In this document: one piece after another, positions 41,970 through 49,109 of the stretch
Position numbering within the stretch: position 1 is the first letter of the stretch
How the letters are laid out: each line of letters opens with the position of its first letter
Origin: Rubrobacter xylanophilus DSM 9941
GTDB lineage: Bacteria; Actinomycetota; Rubrobacteria; Rubrobacterales; Rubrobacteraceae
Reading direction: 5' to 3'
DNA: 64,000 bases
NCBI RefSeq assembly: GCF_000014185.1
Contig: NC_008148.1
Span: 1,116,001 to 1,180,000, forward strand
Translations under genes and position numbers: made by a program
Notes under the pieces: model-generated
What the model saw: the letters and a program-made list of their open reading frames with translations, nothing else
Databases searched by the model: none
What the model was told of the DNA's origin: nothing

Positions 41970-42761
41970 ATGACCGAGAGGCCGGAGGACAGACCGCACG
42001 AGCGCCGCAGGACGGGGCCTCTGGGCGACGACCCGGAGGAGGCTTCCGGCGGCGCCTCCGGGGAGGAGCCGACGCGCAGGGTGCCGCTCGGCGAGGGCGA
42101 GGAGGAGCGCACCTCGCGGGTCCCTCACCGCGACGAGGAGGAGGCCCGGGAGACCCGCGTTATCCGGACGCCCGGGGCGACGGAGGAGCGGGAGGTGCCC
42201 TACCCCCGGGGGTACTTTGAGGCGGCCGAGGAGCGGGAGGCGCGGCTGCGGGACATGTACGGCGGGGTGGACTGGCTCGCGGGGTTTCTCGGCTTCGTGT
42301 TCGCCGCCGTGTGCGGGGCGTTCTTCTCCCTGGTCGGGGGGCTGGTGCTCGGACCCTTCGGGGGCGTCGACCTCTCCGGGGCGTCCCAACTCGGCCCTGC
42401 CGCGATAACCGGGCTGGCGATCCTGGCGCTCCTGATCTTCGTGACCTACCTGTTCGGGGGCTACGTGGCCGGGCGGCTGGCCCGCTTCGACGGCGGGCGC
42501 AACGGGGCCCTGACGGTGCTCTTCACGGCGGTGGTGGCCGTGCTGCTGGTGGTGGTCGGGGGCTTTCTGCCCGGCGCCGCGGGGGAAGCGGTGCGCGACC
42601 TCATCCAGGGCACGGTCATGCCCGCCCTGGGCGGGGTCGCCGGGGCCGGGGCGGTGGGGCTCGCCGTGCTCGCGGGCGCGGTGGTCGTGGCCCTGCTCGG
42701 GGGCATCCTGGGCGGCCGGCTCGGCAGCCGCTACCACTCCCAGATCGACCGCACGACCTGA
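41970..42761 (+). CDS. Integral membrane protein with charged N-terminal tail
   Basis: 263 aa. The first ~100 residues are a disordered, Glu/Arg-rich cytoplasmic tail (DEEEARETRVIRTPGATEE...). Four hydrophobic helices follow (about residues 106-130, 150-175, 185-210, 220-247), with a Gly-rich C terminus. Rubrobacter-like proteins of this layout are common but unassigned. Promoter TAGAAT at 41909 and ribosome site AAGGGGGAAGC. Function unknown. Confidence 0.75.
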   Translation: MTERPEDRPHERRRTGPLGDDPEEASGGASGEEPTRRVPLGEGEEERTSRVPHRDEEEARETRVIRTPGATEEREVPYPRGYFEAAEEREARLRDMYGGVDWLAGFLGFVFAAVCGAFFSLVGGLVLGPFGGVDLSGASQLGPAAITGLAILALLIFVTYLFGGYVAGRLARFDGGRNGALTVLFTAVVAVLLVVVGGFLPGAAGEAVRDLIQGTVMPALGGVAGAGAVGLAVLAGAVVVALLGGILGGRLGSRYHSQIDRTT

Positions 42762-42791
42762 GCAGTTGCCGGCGCTAGAAAGGACGGACCC

Positions 42792-42923
42792 TTGAACAAG
42801 GCGAAGCTCGCGATAAAGCTCCTGCAGAACCGCCACGCCCGCCACCTCGCGGTGCGGGCGCTCCGCAGCGAGAAGGTGCGCAAGGTCCTGCTGAAGCAGG
42901 CGGCGAAGCGGCTGTTCAGGTAG
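42792..42923 (+). CDS. Small basic ORF (43 aa)
   Basis: TTG 42792 to TAG 42923, 43 codons: MNKAKLAIKLLQNRHARHL then basic helix to KQAAKRLFR. About one third Lys/Arg with amphipathic spacing. GAAAGGA sits 8-9 nt upstream of the TTG. Its stop overlaps the convergent YbdK-type gene by 8 nt. Possibly a nucleic-acid-binding or ribosome-associated peptide, or not translated; codon bias alone cannot decide. Confidence 0.45.
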   Translation: MNKAKLAIKLLQNRHARHLAVRALRSEKVRKVLLKQAAKRLFR

Positions 42924-44064
42924 CCGGGATGGCGGCGCGGGTGCGCCGCGCGATGTCCCGCGCCACCTCCTTGACGGAGCCGGTCTCTCGCCACACCAAC
43001 AGCTGGCGCTCGGACTCCGTGGGCTCCTCCAGCAGGCGCTCCAGCGAGGAGAGGTCCCGCCGCGAGGAGGAGGCCGCGAGCTCCGCGAGCCTCTCCACCG
43101 CCCAGCGGGCGGGCACCGGCTCGTGCGTCTCGTGGTCCACGAAGAGGCCGTCCAGGCCGTGGCGCTGGGCGCTCCACTTGTTGTCCTCTATCTCGCGCAC
43201 CGGGCGCGCCGGGCGCAGCTCGCCCGACTCGTACTCCGCGCAGAGCATGTCGCAGGTCGCGGCGGCCAGCGAGATCAGGGCCTCGCTGCGCGCGGGGTCC
43301 GTCTGGGCGTCGAAGGCCCGTATCTCGAGGGTGGAGAGCCTGGGGTGGGGCCGGATGTCCCACCAGATCTCGCCGAGCCGCCGGATGACGCCGGGCCGGC
43401 CGACGAAGTCCAGGTAGCCCGCGTAGGCCGACCAGGAGCCGAACGCCTCCGGCATCCCGGCGTGGGGCAGCGAGCGGGAGAAGACGAGGGCGCGCGCCGA
43501 GCGGGTGTCGGTGAACTCCCCCTGCCAGAACGGGGAGTTCACCGAGACGGCCAGAAAGTGGGGGACGTACTCCCGGATCCGGTCGAACAGGTAGATGACC
43601 TTCTCCTTGCCCTGCACGGCGTAGTGGACGTGCAGCGAGAAGGTGTTGTTGCGCCGGATGAGCCAGCCGAGCTTTCGCTTGAGGTACTGGTAGTGGGGCT
43701 TGTCTATGATCTCCTGCTCCCGCCAGTCCCCCAGGGGGTGGGTGCCGCTGGTCCCGAGCACCCGGCCCAGCCGCCCGGCGTGCTCCAGGAGCGTCCTGCG
43801 GCGGGCGAGGAGGTCCCGCGCCACACCGGCCGCCTCCCGGTGCACCCCCGTGTTCGCCTCCACCTCGCAGTCTATGAGCTCCCCGGAGAAGTGCTCCGCG
43901 GGCTCGGCGGCGAGGATCTTCTGCGCTCCCCCGGCGAGCTTGAGGGTCTCGGGGTCGGCCAGCCAGAGCTCCTCCTCCGCGCCGAGGGTGCCCTCCGGGG
44001 CCCCGGTCTCGAATGCCTCCTCCGGCAGGAGCGCGCCGGCCTCTCTCTTCTTCCCCGCATCCAT
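42916..44064 (-). CDS. YbdK-type carboxylate-amine ligase (glutamate-cysteine ligase 2 family)
   Basis: 382 aa from ATG 44064; TTG 44070 is an alternative. ATP-dependent ligase forming gamma-glutamyl-type amides. TLGAEEELWLADPETLKL (~residues 26-43), FSGELIDCEVEANTG, RRNNTFSLHVHYAVQGKE and FWQGEFTDTRSARALVF are family landmarks. A TAAGAT -10 (44082-44077) ends 12 nt before the ATG and 6 nt before the TTG, so the mRNA is near-leaderless. Real substrates of actinobacterial members are often unknown. Confidence 0.9.
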   Translation of the reverse strand: MDAGKKREAGALLPEEAFETGAPEGTLGAEEELWLADPETLKLAGGAQKILAAEPAEHFSGELIDCEVEANTGVHREAAGVARDLLARRRTLLEHAGRLGRVLGTSGTHPLGDWREQEIIDKPHYQYLKRKLGWLIRRNNTFSLHVHYAVQGKEKVIYLFDRIREYVPHFLAVSVNSPFWQGEFTDTRSARALVFSRSLPHAGMPEAFGSWSAYAGYLDFVGRPGVIRRLGEIWWDIRPHPRLSTLEIRAFDAQTDPARSEALISLAAATCDMLCAEYESGELRPARPVREIEDNKWSAQRHGLDGLFVDHETHEPVPARWAVERLAELAASSSRRDLSSLERLLEEPTESERQLLVWRETGSVKEVARDIARRTRAAIPAT

Positions 44065-44104
44065 AACCAAGCGTGTATCTTACCTGCTCGCGCGCCGCAG
44101 GTTA

Positions 44105-44110
44105 TAGAAT
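44105..44110 (+). promoter_or_regulatory. -10 box of the peroxiredoxin operon
   Basis: TAGAAT within GGTTATAGAATGG; the peroxiredoxin ATG at 44169 is 58 nt downstream. Confidence 0.5.
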
Positions 44111-44168
44111 GGTCTGCCGGAGGGGTTCTCCGCGGAGAAGAAGAGGGCGCACGGGAGGTCTCTTGAGG

Positions 44169-44627
44169 ATGCCGGCAGAGGTTGGAGAGAGGGCGCCGGG
44201 CTTCGCGCTGCCCGCCGACTCCTGGGAGCGGGAGGTCTCGCTGGAGGAGGCGCTGGAGCGGGGGCCGGTGGTGTTGTTCTTCTACCCGGGGGACTGGTCG
44301 AGCGTGTGCACCGACCAGCTGGACGAGGTGCAGGAGAGGCTCTCGGAGTTCTCCCGCCGGGGGGCCGGGGTGCTCGCGATCAGCGTGGACTCCCCGTGGT
44401 CGCACCGGGCGTGGGCCGAGGCCCGCGGGATCACCTTCCCCCTGCTCTCGGACTTCCACCGGGAGGTCGTGAGGGCCTACGGCGTCCTCAACGAGCAGGG
44501 CTTCGCCGAGCGGGCCTACTTCGTCGTGGACCGGGAGGGCAGGATCCGGGCCCGCCGGGTGGAGCGGACGCCCCGGGACCGCCCGCCGCTGGAGCGGGTG
44601 CTTGAGGATCTGGACGGAGCCCTTTGA
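44169..44627 (+). CDS. Peroxiredoxin (AhpC/TSA family)
   Basis: 152 aa thiol peroxidase. Active site FFYPGDWSSVCTDQLDEVQ carries the peroxidatic Cys in the PxxWxxVCT form (usually PxDFTFVCPTE or PxxxTPGCT); FxGVLAISVDS follows and the C terminus is YFVVDREGRI. No clear second resolving Cys, so it may be 1-Cys. ATG chosen over the longer frame because it begins the family domain. TTGA overlap with the next gene. Confidence 0.88.
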   Translation: MPAEVGERAPGFALPADSWEREVSLEEALERGPVVLFFYPGDWSSVCTDQLDEVQERLSEFSRRGAGVLAISVDSPWSHRAWAEARGITFPLLSDFHREVVRAYGVLNEQGFAERAYFVVDREGRIRARRVERTPRDRPPLERVLEDLDGAL

Positions 44628-45727
44628 GCCGCCGGTGGCGCAGGAGGTACCGGCGCAGGAGGGTGGCGGCCGCGGCGGTGCTGGCCGGGCTTCTGGCCCT
44701 CCTGGCGCTCGGGGCCTTCTGGGGCGGCCGCAAGCCCGAGGAGGCGCGCGGGCCGTCCGGCGCGCCGCAGGAGGAGGGCGCCGCGGAAGACCCCCTCCCC
44801 TACAGGCCCATCCCGCCGCCGGAGGACGCCGTCCCGCTTCGGGAGCGGCTGGGCGGGGTCGACACCCGGCTGGAGCGGCTGGCCGTCGGCGGGCCGGGAG
44901 GGGAGCGCAGCGTCCCGGCGGGCAGGACCCTCCTCGCCGGGGCCCGGGACGCCTCGGACGGGCCGCTCAGGGAACACCGCCTCGTGGCCTACTACGGGAC
45001 CCCGCTCTCCGACCAGATGGGGGTGCTCGGGGAGCACCCGCCGGAGGAGGTGATGGAGCTTCTGGCCGGGCAGGCGGCGGCCTACTCCGCCGCGGACCCC
45101 GGGCGCCCGGCCGTGCCGACCATAGAGCTGATCGCCTCCATCGCCCAGCGGGAGCCGGGGGCCGACGGGCTCTACGTCTCCCGGACCGACCCGGGGGTGA
45201 TCCGGGATTACGCCCGGCTCGCCCGGGAGCACGGGGCGCTGCTCATGCTGGACGTCCAGCTCGGGCGGGCCTCCGTGATGGAGGAGGTGCGGGCGCTGCG
45301 GGAGTTCCTGGAGCTGCCCCACGTCCACCTCGCCATAGACACCGAGTACTCCGTGGAGCCCGGGGAGGTGCCGGGGGTGGACCTCGGGAGCGTCGACGGC
45401 TCCGAGATAGACCGGGCCGTCCGCTACCTCGACCGGATCGTCGAGGAGGAGGGCATCCCGGACAAGGTGCTCCTCGTCCACGAGTTCCAGGGCGGCATCG
45501 TCACCAACAAGGACGCCATCCGGCCCACCGACGACGTGGAGGTGGTGCTGCACGCCGACGGGTTCGGCCTGGCCAGGCACAAGTTCACGAAGTACCGCGC
45601 TCTTGTGCGGGGGCAGCCCGTGCAGTACGGCGGCTTCAAGGTGTTCTATAACCTGGATGAGCCTGTTCTCGAGCCGGAGCAGGTGCTCATGCTCGACCCG
45701 GCTCCGGCGGTGGTGACCTACCAGTAG
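44624..45727 (+). CDS. Membrane-anchored hypothetical protein, TIM-barrel-like
   Basis: 367 aa, TTG start in a 4-nt overlap. Basic N terminus (MSRRWRRRYRRRRVAAAAVL), single hydrophobic helix (~residues 14-33), Pro-rich linker, then a domain with HRLVAYYGTPLSDQMGVLGE, LMLDVQLGRASVMEEVRAL, AIDTEYSVEPG and LVHEFQGGIV: alternating strands with acidic residues at strand ends, as in glycosidase-like TIM barrels. Similar actinobacterial proteins are uncharacterised. Wall-facing function inferred only. Confidence 0.7.
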   Translation: MSRRWRRRYRRRRVAAAAVLAGLLALLALGAFWGGRKPEEARGPSGAPQEEGAAEDPLPYRPIPPPEDAVPLRERLGGVDTRLERLAVGGPGGERSVPAGRTLLAGARDASDGPLREHRLVAYYGTPLSDQMGVLGEHPPEEVMELLAGQAAAYSAADPGRPAVPTIELIASIAQREPGADGLYVSRTDPGVIRDYARLAREHGALLMLDVQLGRASVMEEVRALREFLELPHVHLAIDTEYSVEPGEVPGVDLGSVDGSEIDRAVRYLDRIVEEEGIPDKVLLVHEFQGGIVTNKDAIRPTDDVEVVLHADGFGLARHKFTKYRALVRGQPVQYGGFKVFYNLDEPVLEPEQVLMLDPAPAVVTYQ

Positions 45728-45750
45728 CGAGGAGGACGGAGGCGAAGAGG

Positions 45751-46659
45751 ATGGCTACTTCTGGGACGAGCGGCGAGCGGCGCCCGGAGCAGCCCGCGGT
45801 CTCGCCGGGGCGCGTCTCCTCGGCGGCGGCGACGGCCCTGACGCTGGCCTACAGCGCCCCGATGCCGGGCTGCGGCTCACGCTACGCCGACCGGGACATC
45901 GCGCACGAGACGCGCCTGCTGTGGGTTCCGTCCACGGGGGCGGTGCTGGGCTACGCCGGGGAGCGCGGCGTGGGCGAGACGGTGCTGGAGGCCGCGGCGG
46001 CGGCGCTCGGGCTCACGGGGAGGGCCTCCCCGCGCGAGGCGGGCTATCTGGCGCCGCTGGCCCGCGGCGCCCTGCGGGGCGAGCGGGTGGAGGTGGTGCT
46101 CGCCCGCCTGGGGCACGACGACCTGCGCGCCTTCGCCCGCGCGCTAAAGATCTCCGGCGTCCGGGGGCCGCTGGAGCACTCGCTGCAGCTCGCCCTGGGG
46201 GCCGGCAGGGACACCACCCTGCGCGACGTCATGCGCTTCTGCGCGGCCCGCGACCCGCTGGCCCGCGAGTACGCCCGCAACTTCGAGGTCACCCGCGAGC
46301 TCGCCCGGCCCGCGCTGCTCGCGGCGCTCTCGCGGGCGGACTCCGCGCGGGGCGCGCTGGTGCAGGCCTACCTCGAGGTGCTCTCCGAGGTGCCCGACGT
46401 GGACATCGCCGAGCGCGCGGGCCAGCGGGAGGCCGAGGACGTCTCCCGGATGGCCCGCGGCGTGCTCAAGGCCGGCGGGGTCCGCTCCCGGCGGGGGCTC
46501 GAGGGGGTCGCCAACCTGGACGGCATCCTGCGGGAGAACCCCCGGCTCGCCCCCACGGCCACCGAGCCGCCCGTGATCGCCGCGGCCTTCCTGATAGCCC
46601 TGGAGTACGGCCCCGAGGCCCTGAGCTACCGCCTGAAGCCCGCCTCCGGGGGCCGGTGA
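45751..46659 (+). CDS. CitG/MdcB-like protein (divergent triphosphoribosyl-dephospho-CoA synthase family)
   Basis: 302 aa. The C-terminal half resembles the archaeal-type CitG/MdcB family: AREYARNFEVTRELARP, VQAYLEVLSEVPDVDIAERAG, VSRMARGVLKAGGV and GVANLDGILRENPRL. The family's GGNTNLG-type ATP loop in the N-terminal half is not seen; the region instead reads RLLWVPSTGAVLGYAG. So the fold is likely but the synthase activity is doubtful. It sits 23 nt after the preceding gene. Alternative: unrelated all-helical protein. Confidence 0.55.
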   Translation: MATSGTSGERRPEQPAVSPGRVSSAAATALTLAYSAPMPGCGSRYADRDIAHETRLLWVPSTGAVLGYAGERGVGETVLEAAAAALGLTGRASPREAGYLAPLARGALRGERVEVVLARLGHDDLRAFARALKISGVRGPLEHSLQLALGAGRDTTLRDVMRFCAARDPLAREYARNFEVTRELARPALLAALSRADSARGALVQAYLEVLSEVPDVDIAERAGQREAEDVSRMARGVLKAGGVRSRRGLEGVANLDGILRENPRLAPTATEPPVIAAAFLIALEYGPEALSYRLKPASGGR

Positions 46660-46692
46660 AACCTTTCCCGGAGCGGGCTCTTGCGGCCCTGC

Positions 46693-46698
46693 TAGAAT
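46693..46698 (+). promoter_or_regulatory. Extended -10 box before the CbiX-like gene
   Basis: TAGAAT preceded by TGC (TGCTAGAAT), 46 nt before ATG 46745, in a leader ending GTAAGGAGAGGG as ribosome site. Confidence 0.6.
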
Positions 46699-46744
46699 CA
46701 CGCGCGTCGGGACCCCGCGAGAGAGGCGTAGTGTAAGGAGAGGG

Positions 46745-47506
46745 ATGAAGGCGCTCGTCATAGTGGGACACGGCTCGCACCTCAACGAGGACTCCAGCCT
46801 GCCGGTCTACGAGCACGCCGAGCGCATCCGGCGCACCGGCGAGTTCGACGAGGTGGTGGAGTGCTTCTGGAAGGAGGAGCCCTCCATGCGCCACGTGCTG
46901 GACCTCGTCGAGTCCGAGGAGGTCGTCGTGGTCCCCGCCTTTATCTCCGAGGGCTACTTCACGCAGCAGGTCATCCCGCGCGAGCTGGGGCTCGAGGGGC
47001 CGGTGACCCGCCGCGGCGGCAGGGTTATCCGCTACGCGGGGCCGCTCGGGGCCTTCGAGGAGATGCCGGACGTCATCCTGGAGCGGGTGCGCGACCTCGT
47101 CGGCGCGAGGAGGCTCGCCGGGCGCACCGCCCTCGTGCTCCTCGGCCACGGCACCGACCTCAACCGGAACTCGGCCGGCGTGATCTACCTGAACGCCCGC
47201 CGCCTGCGGGAGCGCGGCGTCTTCGACGCGGTGGAGGTCGGGTTCCTGGACCAGGAGCCGGAGATAGGCCGGGTGGTCGAGGAGGCGGAGGCCGAGAACG
47301 TCGTCGTGATCCCCCTGTTCATCGCCGAGGGCTGGCACACCCGCGAGACGATCCCGGAGGATCTGGGGCTGGAGGGCGAGGTCACGGCGCGGGAGGGGAA
47401 GACGATCTTCTACGGCGCCCCGGTCGGGACCCACCCCTCGATGGCCCGCCTGATCGCCGACCGGGCCCGCGAGGCGGGGGAGAGGGAAGCGCCCCTTGCC
47501 CGCTGA
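46745..47506 (+). CDS. Two-domain CbiX/sirohydrochlorin chelatase-like protein
   Basis: 253 aa made of two similar halves: ALVIVGHGSHLNEDSSLPVYEH (~residues 3-24) and ALVLLGHGTDLNRNSAGVIYLN (~residues 128-149), each followed by VVVPAFISEGYFTQ or VVIPLFIAEGWHTR. Each half has the conserved GHG site that inserts Co, Fe or Ni into sirohydrochlorin. This tandem arrangement equals the first part of Deinococcus DR2241; the Fe-S part is the next gene, starting 11 nt inside this one. Confidence 0.85.
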   Translation: MKALVIVGHGSHLNEDSSLPVYEHAERIRRTGEFDEVVECFWKEEPSMRHVLDLVESEEVVVVPAFISEGYFTQQVIPRELGLEGPVTRRGGRVIRYAGPLGAFEEMPDVILERVRDLVGARRLAGRTALVLLGHGTDLNRNSAGVIYLNARRLRERGVFDAVEVGFLDQEPEIGRVVEEAEAENVVVIPLFIAEGWHTRETIPEDLGLEGEVTAREGKTIFYGAPVGTHPSMARLIADRAREAGEREAPLAR

Positions 47507-48302
47507 GAGCCCCGCGCGGGCGGCCCGCGAGGCGTTCGCGGGCTGGGTGGAGGAGGCCCCCGGCGGCCGCCGCTTCGGGCAGGTGCTGGTGCGCCGGGAG
47601 GAGGGGGGAGGTTACTCGATCCGGCACGCCGAAGACCGCGGCCGCGGCGACCTCGAGCCCCACGACGACCCCCGCGCGGCCCGCGAGATCGCCCGGCTCA
47701 CCGAGGAGGGCGAGCACCGGCCGCTGAAGAGCTCCCCCAACCTCCGGCGCGGCTGGGAGATCCGCGTCCCCGACAGGGCCGCGCTGGCGGTGGCCATGAA
47801 CTACCTCTACCCGGCCGGGATAGTGCACTGGTACCAGCTGCGTCGGGGCGAGCTGCCCGTCACCCACTTCCGGGAGAACGCCGCCCGCCAGAGCGGCATC
47901 TACGAGCGCGTCCGGGACCTCTCCGACGAGGCGGTCCGCAACGCGGTGCGGGCCTGCTGCGCGGACGAGGTGTGCCTGAAGCGGGTCATGTGGGACGTGG
48001 ACCGCGGCGTCCCGCTCGGGGTGGAGCGGGGCTCCGGGGAGATCCCCTGTCCCGAGCCCTGCAGCCTCTTCGTCTCCTTCGCCCGGCGGGTGCGGCTCTT
48101 CGAGCGGGAGGAGCGCTACGCCGACGAGGCCGGGCTCACGCCCTCGGAGAGGGAGGATCTGGCCGCGCTGGTGGAGGCGGCGGCCTCCGGGGAGGTGGGC
48201 TTCGCCCGCGAGGCCGAGTTCGAGGAGCCGCTGAACGTGCGCCGGATGCGCTACCGGCGTCTCACCCTGGTCCCCAAGCTGCGCCGCTCCGAGGACCGCT
48301 AG
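47496..48302 (+). CDS. DR2241 C-terminal-like Fe-S protein (split partner of CbiX)
   Basis: 268 aa, TTG start overlapping the CbiX-like gene by 11 nt. It carries RACCADEVCLKRVMWDVD (C154, C155, C160) and EIPCPEPCSLF (C185, C189), enough for a 4Fe-4S cluster, and a domain with AVAMNYLYPAGIVHWYQL. This matches the stabilising and 4Fe-4S domains found fused after CbiX in Deinococcus DR2241 (known for that protein). Here they are a separate gene, translationally coupled, so the two proteins probably form one complex for tetrapyrrole metal handling. Confidence 0.7.
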   Translation: MPAESPARAAREAFAGWVEEAPGGRRFGQVLVRREEGGGYSIRHAEDRGRGDLEPHDDPRAAREIARLTEEGEHRPLKSSPNLRRGWEIRVPDRAALAVAMNYLYPAGIVHWYQLRRGELPVTHFRENAARQSGIYERVRDLSDEAVRNAVRACCADEVCLKRVMWDVDRGVPLGVERGSGEIPCPEPCSLFVSFARRVRLFEREERYADEAGLTPSEREDLAALVEAAASGEVGFAREAEFEEPLNVRRMRYRRLTLVPKLRRSEDR

Positions 48303-48433
48303 CCGCGCGCCCGAAACCTCCCGGCCTCCGCTGCGTACCGTGTTTTACGCGGGCCCGCTTGCGGGTAACACCGCTACCACGGTCCCGAGTGGCCGGAGAG
48401 AAGGAACGACGGCGCGCAAGGAGGTTTTGGGTT

Positions 48434-49057
48434 TTGGCAGCCAGGCGCAAGGGCGCGAGAGCGGGAGCCAGGATAGGGGCCCGGGTGGCCCCGAAGGCGG
48501 GGAAGGTCGCCGCGAAGTCGGCCTGGAGGCTCGGGAAGGCGGAGGCCCGGCTCGCCCGGCGGGCCCTGGCCTCCCGGGAGCCGCGCGGCAGCAGGTACCT
48601 GAAGTACGGGATCTTCACGCTGCTCGGCGTGGGGATCGGGGCGCTCCTCGGGCGCTCGCGCCGCGACGGCGGCGGCCTCGCGGAGGGCTGGGGCGGACCC
48701 GAGCCCCCCTCTCCCGCCGAGCAGGCCCGCTCCGAGCCCGCGGCCGGTCCGCTCATCGGCGAGGAGCGCCGCCCCGAGACGGAGGCGGGCACCGGCCAGC
48801 AGGAGGAGGTCGAGCAGCGGATCAGGAGCGAGATCGGCACCGACCCCCGCACCGCCACCATGGGCCGCCTGAACGTGGAGGTGAACGACGGCGTGGCCGA
48901 GCTGAGGGGCGAGGCCCCCTCCGAGGAGGCCCGCCGGGCCGCCGGGGAGATCGCCTCCCGCGTCGAGGGGGTCAGGGAGGTCAGGAACCTGCTGACCGTG
49001 AACCCCGAAGGCCCCCGCAGGGAGCGGCAGTCCGGGGAGCCCGACAGGCCCTCCTGA
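48434..49057 (+). CDS. BON-domain membrane protein
   Basis: 207 aa from TTG 48434, chosen because AAGGAGG ends 9 nt before it; a GTG at 48389 would add 15 residues. Basic, Ala-rich N terminus (KAGKVAAKSAWRLGKAEARL), one membrane helix (YLKYGIFTLLGVGIGALLG), a Glu/Pro-rich linker and a BON domain (residues ~128-190: RIRSEIGTDPRT, LNVEVNDGVAELRGEAPS, VRNLLTV). BON domains bind membranes or phospholipid. Structured leader at 48337-48383. Confidence 0.8.
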   Translation: MAARRKGARAGARIGARVAPKAGKVAAKSAWRLGKAEARLARRALASREPRGSRYLKYGIFTLLGVGIGALLGRSRRDGGGLAEGWGGPEPPSPAEQARSEPAAGPLIGEERRPETEAGTGQQEEVEQRIRSEIGTDPRTATMGRLNVEVNDGVAELRGEAPSEEARRAAGEIASRVEGVREVRNLLTVNPEGPRRERQSGEPDRPS

Positions 49058-49070
49058 TAGGGGCGGAAGA

Positions 49071-49109
49071 GGGCCAGGGGCCGCCCCGCGGGGCGGCCCC
49101 TGGCCCTTT
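49071..49109. terminator. Bidirectional hairpin terminator between BON and phosphohexomutase genes
   Basis: GGGCCAGGGGCCGCCCC (49071-49087), GC loop, GGGGCGGCCCCTGGCCC (49090-49106): a perfect 17-bp stem, followed by TTT on the plus strand. It lies in the 51-nt gap between convergent genes and ends against the phosphohexomutase stop codon. Confidence 0.88.
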
